From: Montifringilla adamsi
Lineage: Eukaryota > Chordata > Aves > Passeriformes > Passeridae
Direction: 5' to 3'
NCBI GenBank assembly: GCA_017590115.1
Contig: JAGGNK010006559.1
Span: 1,817,054 to 1,881,053 of the forward strand
Length of the DNA stretch: 64,000 nucleotides
Both the position numbers and the translations under genes were made by a program. Below are positions 37,801 through 51,300 of this stretch, one piece after another. Position 1 is the first letter of the stretch; each line of letters opens with the position of its first letter. Below the pieces are notes generated by a model that worked only from the letters and a program-made list of their open reading frames with translations, did not search any database and was not told the origin of the DNA.

Positions 37801-40800
37801 GATTGACATCTCCCTTCTAGGAAATTTGAAATTATTTATTGAACTTTTTCATGAATCTGCCTCCTTAATAGGTAGTTATCCAGCAATGAATGATCCACAT
37901 TCAGTAGTGAAACTCGGCTTGCAATCAATGTCTGCTAATTATGTAAGTTAGGCTGGTAGAAGGGGTGTAAAAAATACAAAAGGAAACATGACTTTTGAAC
38001 GATGAATTTTACTTGATAGTTAATGTCCCTTGTTTTCCAGGGGCATGTTCAAATTTAATACTTATTTTTTGTAGTATTCAGAAAAAAAGAAGACAGTATT
38101 ATTAGAAATGAATGGCAGCTCATAGCTGTGAAAATATTTGAATTTAAATTTGACTTTGGAGACAAATATGATCATTTTCCTAAGCCCATTCTTTTAATAT
38201 GATTTCTAAGACTTCACAAAATAGTTCAAATTAAGAGTTAAACTCACTGATGATCCTGTTGCATTCTTTAAATATTTGCATTGAGGGGCAAAGTGATCTC
38301 TTTCTCTGTGTTATTATGTTTATTAAATCTTTTTAGATTAATAAAAATTCATGGTGACAAAAGGGAGTATACAGATTCACTTGGGTATAAATTTGCAATT
38401 TTTTGTATTTACAATTACAATGCTTTTTGGTAACATTTTATTTTGTGTCAAATATTACTGGCAAAAGAATGAATGCAAAACTGCTTCTGAGCTAAATTTT
38501 CATGTGACTAAGTCCGTGTCTGGCTAAGAACTGTTTTGCCATACATAATATATAATAATTCGTTATTGTTTCATGCTCTGATGGCAGCTGAGCAATTGTA
38601 TGTCAAAAAAATATGACCCCATCTTCTGCAGAGGCCACCAGCACTGAAACATTGTCCATATGAACAAAAACTTTCCACTGGCATGCTGGTATTTCATTCT
38701 CTCAGCATATGGGCATATAAACTTAGACATTTCCTAATAGGACAAGAGATAAACAGTCCCAAGGAAAAAAAGGACAAGGAACTCAATCAAAAATCTTTCT
38801 CATTATAGCATCTTTATTATGAGGATGGCTTGCACACTGATTTATTAGAAAACATTGCCAGCTAATAAATTCACAATAGCATGTAATATTGTGACAGAAC
38901 TGGCTATAAATAGGGTAGGTAGATATTTTTTTTGTTCAAAATTCTGAGTTCAATCCAAAGTTAAAACATAATTTATCCATTCTCTCTACAGCTGTTTTCA
39001 TATACTTCTGGTAAACTACACAAAAAAATGTGCCATTCCATGACCTTTAGCTGCTTTTCCCTGGTATTTCCTCTTGTCTCTTGGTGAAAATGGTGGCTGA
39101 TGTTTTGCAGTCTGTGTCCAGAATGACTTGCTTCTAGTTCCCCTTATCCAACCCTCCTCTCTCCTTGATTAAAAAGATGTTGTGAAATAATGATCTGAAC
39201 AAGCCTGCACGTAAGAGATCACTGAAAGATTACAAAATGCTGCAGAGAGGACATGGAAGTGAAGGGTTTGAAACTCTTTTTCTCACTGTGTGTGAATCTA
39301 GCAATGTCACACTCATAGCGTACTGCTCATCATAGAATAACCTCTGTTTCCAGTAATGCTAAATACAAATTGCTCTCCCTTAGTTATGAGACTTAAACTA
39401 TGCCAGGACCAAGGAGACTAGGTTGCCCACTCTCAGCTTACTCTTTCCCACATGCCCTTGCTGAGTAGATGCCAAATATTCTTCTAGCTAATGAATTCTG
39501 TGTGTTTCTTTCAAAAACGATACAATATATCCAACTATAACATGCATCCTGCAATCCCATGGCATCACGTGGCAGGAAAAAGCTTCAAATTATTCAACTC
39601 TGATTTCATTGGCACTTCATCAGCTGACTTTGCTGGTTGCTGTAATGCTGCAAAACAACTGTTAATATGCTAATAAATACCTGTACTTTTAAACACGTCT
39701 TTCCTCACCTCTTTGTCCATCCCACTAGAAGAGCAGAAATCTCAGCAGTACACGTTGTGCTGCCTTGCCCACCAGTAACAGATGTGCAGAGTATACAAAC
39801 CTCGTTGCCTGAAAATAGTCCGGCCTGGGGAACAAAAATAAACTTTCCATTGCTCTGAGGTCCCCAAGTGCCATCTCAAGGACACAGAGCTGTTTTCCAG
39901 ATTTCCACTAGCCCTTGCTCGTGCGGTTTTCCACCTGCTGACAGCATTTGCTCAGGGCAGACTAAGTAGTTCAGTAGTGTACCTAATATTCAAATGGATT
40001 GCTGTCTTTCATGAAGAGTCACAAGCTTCTAAATCCTGAAGAAAACAAGTGGCTATCATATAGTCCTTCCTGTGGATGACTTCACTTCAGACTGCTATCA
40101 GAAAAAATCCCTTTAAAATAGTAACAGATTCTCAGTTGGAAATACCATTTTGAGTTACTTTCCCACATCTCCTGCCTCCAAACTTAATCCTGCCATTCTT
40201 TGAGGATGTACTGCAATTATTTTGTCCTTGTTAATTTGCTGGGAAATCTGTAGCTGGAAATAATCACCTCAAGGTCTTCCGTATCACCATGTTTCAGATG
40301 GTCACCACCTTAGGGGTTTCCACTCCCAAAACAGAACTTTCAGGTCACAGCAGGACAACACAAAACCTCCCTGCAATCATGTGCACATCAGAGACAAATA
40401 CATGGAGAACTGGGATTAAGTAAGCATAGTTTCCTCTAGTTTCATCCAGAAATGATTGCACTTTTTTGTTAAAGGCTGGAATTTGAGCCTAGATACTAGG
40501 ACAAGTGTAAGATGTTTTTGCTGGGAAGACCCTCTGGCTGCAAACAAGGTTGAAATCATGGTCTCATCTCAATGTGAACCCTGACTTAGCTGTTTGCATT
40601 GCCCCTCTTTGCTCTCCTCCTTGTCATGAAGCTTCTGAGAACTGACAAACTCTGTAAGTCATCTCTAACCTGCTGGTCAACATATTTGAGATGAATTTGA
40701 AAGGGACAGTGTACAGAGCATAAAGACTTCTCTGTCAAATGAGGCTAAACTAGTTATTTTGGACCCCTTTCCTCATGCATACTGTACATCAGTCATCTTG

Positions 40801-42375
40801 CATGGCATCTGTTATGTTGCACCTATGTTAGCAAACAGAACAGGGTCCGGGCAGAAATTCAGCACTGGCACATCCCAGCTGGTACCACAGTCCCTGTGAG
40901 GTTTTGGCCCTGATACTTGTGCAGACAACATGCAGGCCTCTTTCAGGGACATGGGACAAGACCAATCCCATCAGAGGACCTGTGGAAAAGGCCAGGCTTT
41001 CCTGAAATGGGGTGTGTCAGGAGCAAAGAGAGTCTGACTGAAAGCCTAGGCCAGATGAGAGCCCTGGATCTTCTTTATTGGCTAGTGAAGAAGTACCTCT
41101 AAGTCCTTACAATGATAGACAGTCAATAAAATCTCACTCCTCACTTACAGCAGGACAATCCACAAACTCACAGATAAACTTTATTTTGGCTTTGTATTTC
41201 TCTTGCACCTTTTGTGGGTAAAATGGTACTTCTGCCCCTCCACGAGACATGTGTGAAGTTCAGTGTGATAAAGGATATACCTGCAAAACACTCCTCAGAC
41301 TGAGAATCTCAGTTCCACAGTGTCCATACTGCAGAATGCTTCATGAGACAGCAGTTTTAACCACTGGGCAGCACTGGACTTCATGTCAACTGAAACTTTC
41401 CTTATCCCAAATCCTTCACCAAGTTCTAACATTGCCTCAAGCTCAGATTCTTCCTTCAAGTACCTTTTGGTCCAGGGGTTCAAACCAAGAGCAAATTTGT
41501 TACCACAGTCAATAAAACAGCTGAGTGATGTCAGAGGTCCCTCTGTCTTTTCAAAATATCTTTTGTATCACAGTTTAAATAAACTCTCCAGAGGAATTGG
41601 GTCTTCTCCAGTCTCACCATCAGTTTGACAGAAAATAAAGGGAGGCGTTTTTTCCCACTCACATGCTCTCTCTCTTACACACATTTTATTTTCTACAGTA
41701 TTAGTCCCTGATGAAAACGTTTCCCCATGTTGTTCAGGAGATCTTTTTCCATCCACAAACAAGAGGGAAGGGGTATAAACACACTCTATTAATCAAAGGG
41801 ATGAAATTCAAGCAAAACATCACTTAGCTCCAAAGAGCACCCTATGATTCAAGAAAACTCCAGCCCAGACTTGATCAGGACTGTGCTTTTAAAGCAAGCT
41901 GAAGGCAGCATACACTCTATTTTGCTATAAAACATATCAGAAGGCACTGACTAAACAAGATTTACTCTATCTTACCCTGGCATTGTTTCTCTTTAGTGCA
42001 CTGAAGACCGTTCTTGTTCAGACAAACCAGTGAACATGGATAGCAGTCATTTCCTTCATCTGGCATCCAAATTGTTTAACTTTTTCCAGCAAGAAAATTT
42101 TAAAAATCCAGTGCAGAGCAAACATCTTTTTTGATCCAGGTAGCATCTCTAAGAACTATCAGCAACAGTAACAGAGGCAAACAACATGGAGTTCATTGTT
42201 TGAATATATCTCATACATATAAATGAATTTGCTGTAGGGAATGATGTTTATTCTCCCCCAGCTATGGATTCAAAAGAAGTTTCAGTAGCAAAGAAGTCAC
42301 ATGAGACAGTAAATAAAAACCTACCAAAAGAGACTAATATACAGAAAAGGTACCCAAGGAACAAAACAAATCTTT

Positions 42376-42380
42376 GCCTC
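42376..42380. repeat. target-site duplication, left (GCCTC)
   Basis: GCCTC immediately precedes the LTR terminus TGTCATTGC and is identical to 42966-42970. Confidence 0.9.
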
Positions 42381-42965
42381 TGTCATTGCTTAATCCCAGC
42401 CAGCAACTAAATCCTATGCACTTGCTCACTCCCCTCACAGTGAGATGGAGAAGAGAATGGGAAGGGTAAAAGTGAAAAATCTTGTGGCTTGAGATAAAGA
42501 CAGTCTAATAAGTAAAGCAAAAGCCATGCACAAGCAAAGAAAAACAAGGAATTCATTCATCACTTCTCATGAGCAGGTGTTCAGCTATTCTTGGGAAAGC
42601 TGGGCTCCATCATGTTTAATGGTGACTTGGGAACACAAAGTCTATCACTCCAGAATGTCCCCCCTTCCTCTTCTCCTCCCAGCTCTATATGCTGACCATG
42701 ATGGCATGGAATGGAATGACCCTTTGGTTAGTTGGACTCAGCTCTCCCACCTGTGTCCCCCCTCTGAACACCTTTTGCACCCCCAGCCTGCTCACTGGTT
42801 GGGTGGTGTAAGGAGCAAAAAAGGCCTTGATGCTGTGCAAGTGCTGCTCAGCAGTAACTAAAACATCCCTCTGTTACCAACACCGTTTTCAGCACAAATT
42901 CAAACCACTGCCCCATACCAACTTCTATGAAAAAAATTGACTTTATCCCAGCCCAAACCAGCACA
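42381..42965 (-). mobile_element. solo LTR, avian ERVL-like
   Basis: Read on the minus strand, this 585-bp element begins TGTGCTGGTTTGGGCTGG and ends GCAATGACA. That gives the TG...CA ends of a retroviral LTR, and it matches the abundant bird LTR family I recall, with segments such as GTTACTGCTGAGCAGCACTT and CATATAGAGCTGGGAGG. Perfect 5-bp duplications (GCCTC) flank it, the size typical of ERVL-type integration. A TATA-like CATATAGAG lies at 42683-42691; the usual polyadenylation-signal region near 42509-42513 looks mutated. There is no internal gag/pol/env and no second LTR, so this is the product of LTR-LTR recombination. A 111-codon plus-strand open frame inside it is a shadow. Confidence 0.93.
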
Positions 42966-42970
42966 GCCTC
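42966..42970. repeat. target-site duplication, right (GCCTC)
   Basis: GCCTC immediately follows the LTR end and is identical to the copy at 42376-42380. Confidence 0.9.
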
Positions 42971-45900
42971 TTTTTAGTCTTCTAGAAATACTGTCACTAA
43001 AATAACATTTGACTTCTGTCAGTTGTTTCGTTAATGATTCTCAGAAACTGAGTCAGAGTCAAAGCATTTAATTTTAAATAAACAAAGTCGCAGACCCAGT
43101 TCTGCAAAATTTACATGAAAATATTTACTAATATCCCTGCTTTTCTAGCAGAACCCTTTTGAAACATGGTAGATTACTGGCCACACTGACTTAAAATGAG
43201 TCTAGAGGTACAGCATTTGAGCAAATACCCAGCATTACTTTTGTCATCCTCTGAGAACCCTTCTTCACCTTATCAGTGGGGCATACAACACACAGGTTGT
43301 CTTGTTCATGCTTACAGATTTTGTGAGGAGGGTATGATGAAGGCAAATGGTGAGAAGAAGACAGCACATTCCCAATACCTACTGAAAAACTGTATGGCTG
43401 GAAATACAGAAATAGAACCATATTGTGGTGCCCAATTATTTTTAATTTTTTACTGACTACTAGTAATTTCCATGATTTTACTGTAGATTTTTTATGCTAT
43501 TCTAAAGCAGAAATGTGTTTGCCTCAATGCTGGTTGGTAACAGCAACTGCACATGGAGGTGGTCCTAATAACACAGATTAGTGAATCTTTTTTTACAGGA
43601 AGGTCTTGTAGAATACAAACTGAAAGGCAAAAACATGTGAAGAATACAAAGAACAGCCAGACAACTTTACAAAATGCACAGATATCAGTCAATATATTGC
43701 ATTCTTTTTCCTCGAGATTCTAGTCCTCCATAGCTACCAGAGCATAGAGATGTCTGTTCTCAACAGATAGAGGCCAAACGACTTTTAAGTGCTATTGGTT
43801 TTGGCTGTGTGAAGCTTAATTTATTAATTTGCAGGTTTTGGTAATCCAGCTAGCAGTCTCTGTTTCAGTGACACAACATCCCTGATGACTAAAAAGCAGC
43901 TGCTTTGTACTGAAGTAGAGAAGATGGGATGAACCACCTCTTCTTCTTTTAACACAGCTGATGGATTTGAATTAGTAGTAGTGATTGTTCTGCCTGTGGA
44001 ATATGCTACTACCCATCCTACTACTTTTTTGCTTATTCAGCATTTCCATGGTAAGGGAGGTTGGAGATATCACTAGTATATTTCATACCATAATCATCCC
44101 AGGTGGAAGCCAGTCATTTGATACTTTAAATTACTGCTGCTCCTCAGCTACATACATTTCTGTTTACACTAGCACTAAAATGGACCTTGTCTCTCTCAGC
44201 AGATAAGAGAAGAACAAGAAAGCTTCCTACCTTTGGGTTTTTAGGTGAATGCCCTGCTGCAAAGTACACTGATGTCACTGGAAAACTCCCCCTGGCCTCA
44301 GCAGTTTTTTGGAACCTCTGGGGTGGTTGAAATACAGAGACCACACATTAAATTGGTGTGTGTACTGATCAGCTTAGAGACTGCATCTTTGGTCTCTACA
44401 AATATGTATCCAAAATGGACCAATACTCATTTGCATTGACCCTTCTCTTTGGAAAGACAATTTTGGAGTCTGAAGTCCTGATCCTGTGAGGGGATTATTA
44501 ATAATGCTATCTTGTCCATCTGCAGAAATTCCTGTTTTGGAAATCATATTGAAAGATAGACTTCGAATAACCTATTTTGTATCCTGTGTAACCTGTGTCC
44601 TGTCAAAGGAGGTGGGGTAAGGCATCTCCAGAGCTCTGAGGACGAGAATTCTTTCTCCAAGTATTCTTCTCTTGGGTGTTTTTCAGTTTAGGTGAGACTT
44701 ATTTAAACATCAACAAAGAAAACCACTTAGATGAAAATTCTAAGGTCAAGATTTGCAAAATCAGACTGCAGCCAACAAGAAACCCCATGACTACTATAAT
44801 CAGTGGGAATGTATCTAGCTGCAAAGAGATCCTTCCCACATGGTATTGCAGGGACAAAAAGTACATGTTAATTACACAGGCACTTTTCAATCTATCCAAT
44901 TGGTCAGAATACCTTCCTGTCTTCCCTTCTCCCTCAGATACCTTCTTTTACATTAATAAACTGTGGACACTCCTCACCTCTTCCAACAACCATAACTTGT
45001 ACTGCTCACAAATGACATTTCAGGAAATGTTACGTTAAATAGAGCCAAGCAGCAGGATTGTGCAATTCACTTGATTGAATGCACCGGGGTAGGAAGCCAA
45101 GCCAGCCCCCACCACGGTCTGAAACCCTTGGAGCAGACAGAGCTCCCTCTTCTTGCAGTGTCTCCAGATTCCCAGGCCTGGTTGAAAGCCTTCTCCTGAT
45201 TTATGAATAATGAGCCTGCTGGTGATTTCTAAGCAGCAAACTTCCAAACAGAAGTGCTGATGGGCACTGCACTGTATCATATAAGCTAGACAACACCTAG
45301 GCAGACTCTCAAAGGATGCTTTCATTGGGATGAGAAACTATATGGTGATTGAGTGCTCTCCTGTCACTGTCTTCTCTCGCTTTGCACAGTATTTAACCTT
45401 CAGATGCTGTTAAACTTGGATTTTTAAAAGTTTTTGTTTTAAAGAACTTATCTGCAATCACAGCACAGAAATATATGAAGCCTAGTGGTGAAGGTGCCAG
45501 TGAGACTGATTGATGCAAAAGTCTGGTTTTGAGGAGGGGAGGAGGGAGAGCAAATTCCTTTAGTTGTGCTTAAAAGTAACAAACTTAAAAACAAGACAAG
45601 AAAGTTGAGTGGAAGCTGAGAGGTTGAATACAAGCTCTGCCAAGATTTGAAAAGTTACAAGCTAATGCTGGTACTGCATGTTTTCTTAATGATTGAGGAA
45701 TCAATCATTTTTGTGCATGGAACTCCTAGGATATAGACAGTATAAGCTAACAGTGTATTACAAAGTCAGGGAAGTGATTAAAAAATTATTTGCTATTGGT
45801 ATTTTGACTGAAGAAGTAGAAAAAAAAAAGTCTTAAGACATGTTTTTACTGAAGCATTCTTTGTCCAAATCTTCCTTACTTGAACTCCAGAAGATGTCTT

Positions 45901-48270
45901 GCCAAGTTCTGCCTATTACTCTCTAATTTTTATTTCTGAGCAAGACTGAGATTTAGATTTTGACTGTACCTACCTGCATTTTGCACATGTATATGTTACA
46001 TCTGTGTATCACTTGAACATCTAAAAAAACCTACCTGGACACACATTTGCCTCTGCAAAACCTCTCTGTCACTATGGACTTCCATGCTTGTACCCACGTG
46101 GTTATTAAAGTAGCATTCACAAAATTCTGCTCATAAAGAAAGCAAGACACTTAATTTTAAATAATCACCAGTCTGACTCTTAATGTGAAGAAAGTTTAGG
46201 CCAAAATCTTGTTTTTTAAAGCAGTTGAAACTTCATCCAGATCTTGAGTAAGATTTGAAGACAGTTTTTCTGTATCTTTTAGAAGTAACAAACATAAAAT
46301 GTAACAGGAAACTGCAAATGGGACTGTTTGTTATCCTTGAGGAAAAGGGGGGAAAAAAAACAAAATAAAATCCCTCAGGATTTTGGAAGAAAGGAACATC
46401 TGTGAATCAGGAAAATAAAAAACTACTTCCAGAAAAGACATCCACAAACTGAAATCTTCTTGGAGGCCTTTTGGGCTGTGCCTAGCCTCTCATGGCCACT
46501 TTGGGAATCTCACTGTTGCTTTAACACAAATGGCTGTGGCCAGTTTGGAGGAAGAGATGGACTCTTTTTTCCCTCCGCTTTAAATCTGGTGAATCTGTAG
46601 CTCTGTTGCTTGCACATTTTCTGATACTGTGACTCCCATTTTCATCAGGTCACCAGAGGGATCCTGCTGGGCTGGCTTAAAGGTGACGGCTTTGGCCCTG
46701 GAGATGGAACGATGGACGAAATGAAGACAAAGAAAACTCATTCCCTCTTCCCATGGCCAGATGACACGAGGTGCACCTCACAGGGTGTCACCACTCAGAG
46801 ACAGCCAGGTGGCTCTGACAAATGTCTTGCTTTGGAGGTGCTACCTCGTGCTCAGGACGGCTCCGTTTGGGCAGCAGAAGTGTGCTGTGGGCTGATGGCC
46901 TTTGCCAGCACCGCAGGGCTCGGAGCAGAGCCTGGTCTGAGCTCCATTCAAACAGCTTCAGATGCCTGTGAAGGGCACTGTATTTTTTGGTGCTGAGTAT
47001 TGTCTAAGCAGCACTAGAGCAGTTAGCTTGAGATGTCAAAACAGCTATATTTCTAACAAAAAGTAATTAAATTTTATGCCAGACTTAGGGGGCAGTTCCA
47101 TTTTTGTGCTGCTAATGGAGCATCAGAGTTGCCTTTTGGTGTGCTTTATTCACAAACTGGTCTGGAGACAATTTTTTTTCTTCAAAGTGTTTTTTTTTAA
47201 ATGAATTGTTTGTAGTTTCGATGAAGTTGTTCCTCCTCCAGGCTATACATCAGTGCCTCACTATGCACCAGTTACTCCCTTAATTTACAAGCTGTGGTAG
47301 TCATTGTGTTTTACTATGTTTTTAATTTATTTATCTGGGAAAGATCCACTCAGAGTCAGTGTTTTTCCTTCCTCAATTCTCACTAAGATCCTGGTTTTTG
47401 TACAGATTATGACCAGAGCATAAAACAGCCAAAGATGCCAAATTTTTCAAAGCACTTGTCTTCCAACAAAAATTCACCCAGAAAAGGGACTGAAGGAGTG
47501 ACATGACACCCCCTGTGCTGCGGAACACTCTTTTGCAGATAGCACATTTGCAGGAGCATTCCATATTTAACTTCACATTGTCTGATCTGCATTTACCCTG
47601 TGATTTTTACAGAACTTGATACATCCATCTAACAGGTTTTGAATGTCTTACCTCCTTTCATACTGATCACATAGAAGCATTTTAACTTCACATTAAACTT
47701 CTCACACCTCTGTTATAAAATGGACATTATTTCTAACTACCGCCTGTTCTAAGGCCAAAACCAGGTTTCAAACAATTTTGTGAGATCTACTGTTTAGTTG
47801 TTAGGGCTAACCCAAACCCTGGCTCCTTCTGAACTTTCCACTGGCTGAATAATTCTGGCAGACTTTTAAAAAAGGTTTTAGGGGCTTTCTTTGTGCCCAA
47901 GGAAAGCAACATTTCTCTGTGGAGTTGGAGACCCATGTCAGGACTCCTCATTCTCATTCCAGGAGCACAATATGCCCTTTGATGTGCACTTACTCAGCAG
48001 CACACGAGGTAAAGCTGACCGACCTCTTGTTTTGTGCACAGGTAATTTATGCACTGCCTCTGGGAACACACAAATGACAGGACTTACATGTGTGAACCCT
48101 ATTTGTGCATGAAATCAAGTGTAAATTTAGAGCAGATGGGGTTTTGACTTATTCATGATAGAATTTATGGCCAAGATTAATAAAAAAAATAAAGGAGAAA
48201 AAAAAAACCTACAGAGAAAAAAAGGAAAAAAAAAAGCCTGAAGTCAGTTAGTCAGTTTCCCAAATATGGG

Positions 48271-48308
<38 letters not shown>

Positions 48309-51300
48309 GCTGGAACTATGCAGTCCATATACTTGGTGCTTAGTAGTTCTTGAAAAACAGGCTGCTGGTTTGGATGCTACTTTTGTGTCTAACTGAATGG
48401 TTTTCTTTAAAAGATGGACTAAGCTGCCATCTAACACAAACCATTTGGTTTGATTATCTTATCAGTGAGCTGTTGCTGCTTATGTGAGTGGAGGGATCAG
48501 CTGTAGTCAGAGGTGGGCACATCTCTAATGCAAGGGGTGGGATAAGTGTCTGAATGGTGGGGAGAGAGTTGCCAGTGCCAGACTCTTGTTCTGACACAAA
48601 ATGATTCTGGAGTATTCAGCAAACTGGTCAGTCTTTAAAGCTAGCCCCAGCCTAGGTCAGTTCTTTCACTGACCTCCTCATCAAGGCCTTGGACAAACTT
48701 CGGCGTGTGTCACTACTGATGGTGTGGTGCAATATCTCGTGCAGCACAGCAGTATCTGTAAAAGATGTTAACCACCCTTAACTGGTGCCACTCCCCAGCA
48801 AAGGCTCCTCAGGGCTGCAAGTTTGTCATTTTCTTAAAATTTCCTTCAATTTATTTGGTGACTGCCTCTGTAAGCTTTGGACACACGTACTGTTATATTG
48901 TAAGCAATATATGTGAGTAGTGTATATTCCCAAAGCCAATGTTTAGAGAGCATGAAGAGATTTTAACTTCCCCACTCTTCTCTTTTGTCTTCTGATTCAT
49001 CCTCTCCTCTTCCCATCTGTTCACAACTGGGCTGTTCTGGGCTGTCGATTCTCCTTGATGGGCCCTAGTGTCTTTAGCTGTCCTCCAGGACCTGCTCACA
49101 AGCAGTGATGCAGCTGGCTGGGAGGGCTTTGTGAATCTCATTCCTCCTAAATAGTTTATGATTTCCCTCAAGCCTGTGGAAATTCTTCTCGGGAGGGACA
49201 ACTTCATGGCATGCTGGGATGTCCATCCTCTGAGGGAACCCTGTCATGGTTATTGATGAGCTTTTATTTTAAAAAATCCATCGTAAGGGTGGAAAAAAGA
49301 TCTTCTGGAATGAGGCAGTCCTCTTGTTTTGCTGACTCAAGAACATTTGGTATGTATAAACTTAAATTGGTACTTAATGAAGTCTTCATAACTGAGTGCT
49401 GTGTGAACAATGTTTGGTATCCCTAAAGGCCGGTTTTCCCTTTGAGTTCCAATCCATCAGTCTTTTTGTTTGACTGTGGCCTCTCTCTATCAGCAACTAA
49501 AAAGATTTTATGCTATTTTGAAACATGACCAAATGTCTTAAAAACAAGCAGGCTTCTTTTTGCAGCACATAACATGACTCCTTGTTGGAGTAAGTAGTCA
49601 TGGATGTGAGTAGAGGGTTCAAAAGGTTATGATATTGTAAAATACTAAGGGAAAAATTGGGTTATGCCTTTATTTTTCAGTCCATCCTTTTGTAAGTCCA
49701 ACTACCTAAGGCTGTTTGAAAATCCCAGCCGGAAGGTTTCATAGCCATGAAGCCCAAGCTCTAAGTATCCAAAGTGCCACTCTGCTACTTCTGCTGCTCC
49801 CTCTCTTTCTATGTAACACCAATTTGTTACATTTTGTATTAAATTACAGAAAGTGCTTTGAGCCAAGGCCATGGGCTACCACGCACTTCTCTAGAAGATT
49901 TTTTTTTTTTTCTTTAACAAAAGCACTACTGGCCCTGATATCACTGCTGTGGGTATTTTGGAAAGAGACTAGTCACCTGAAAGGATGGCCTTCCCAGAAC
50001 TGTGGTTTGTACCTTTCTCCTGAGCCCTTGGTTGACTCAGTGGTGTAAATGGTGAAGTTACCTGCCATGGCTGCTAAGGCTGCACCATGTTCTCCTCTCT
50101 GGCTGTGTGTGGTGCTGAACTAAACCCACGGTAAGGGAAGAAATCCATGGGAGGTGGGAAGCTGCGCTCACCATGCAGGGGAAGCACAGCCTGCCCGCTC
50201 ACTGTGTGGCCTTGGCAGGAACACCCCGGGTGTGCCAGCTCCCAGTGACAGCGGGGAAGGGAAAGGCGGTGCTGGGATCCCCTTCTCCTTTGCTGGTTAA
50301 ATGAAGGATATCTTCCCGCTTTGGGTGTTTGTCAGAGTAGATCTGGGGCTTCAGCAAGGGCAAAGCGTGAGCCCTCCTGCTGTGCCTTGTCTCCTGCAGC
50401 ACGGCCAGCGCTCACAGCTCCCCACATCTGTCCCGGGTGTCAGGAGCCAGAAGGCCTTTGGCGCCGGTGTGACTGACACCCAGCACAGCGCTGTCGGGGA
50501 GAGATAAGGGCAAAAGCACACAGGGCAGAGTTCCCCAGGACTCCGTGGCTTGGGTGCAGCCATCTGCATAAGCCAGGCTCTTCTTTTTCAAACTATGAAA
50601 AAAATTTCATCCTTAATCCCAAGCCTTGTTGCCGTTTGGCTACGGCTGCTCTGGCAGCCATCAGGGGAGGGAAGTCCAGTGTGACACATTGCTGAGAGGG
50701 CAGAGCAGCTGCCTCTGCACATACCTGCCTCTGTATGTTGGAGGATAGAGCCTGAAGGGAAAAAAATAGGCCAAACTTGCTGACCACTGCCTGATTTCAG
50801 CTGGTGTGCTAAGGTGGCTTGAGGCTATTGCAAACAGAGGGACAAAGAGCTCTAAATGGCTTCTTTTCCTTCTCTCTTTTCTTCAAGATAACATCCCCAA
50901 CAGCATTCAGAGATTCAGAAATCATAAGCCAAAATCAGTGGTGTAAAAATGTCCTGAAACTTAAACATGAGGTCTATCTTTCCTTTGCCATCTGGCTTGG
51001 GAGTAGCTTTAGTTAACTTTTTTTTGCTGCTCTTCACTGTTGCAAGGGATGGAGTTTTGGTTTCTTCATGAAGCCCAGGTTCTCAGGTAGAAAAATCAAG
51101 TGACTGCAATAGCCGGAGTATTACAGAAAGCACCAAATAATAGTGAAACTTATGATAAAATTGCAGGATCAGGAAGTCTCACAGAGCCTCAGCCCATGAC
51201 AGAGTTTGACTTAAAAACCAAAACAAAGACAAAGGCCACATTACCTAATGCAGATGAGAAAGCACAATAAAATTGTGAGCCATTCCTGTTCCTTTGTTAC

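Larger units (their letters stand above)
32939..42375. other. intergenic, no gene; possible regulatory DNA
   Basis: This is long AT-rich sequence without recognised transposons. Two sub-regions stand out for transcription-factor-like motifs: homeodomain cores near 34.2 kb and SOX, FOX and GATA near 34.7-34.9 kb. A GC-rich patch at 36.0-36.56 kb breaks the background and carries coincident open frames on both strands. Sequence at 38.1-38.5 kb is very AT-rich and simple to read but shows no repeat. No exon of a known gene was found. Confidence 0.6.

Noticed and set aside
42526..42861. 111-codon plus-strand open frame
   Set aside because: It lies wholly within the antisense strand of the solo LTR.
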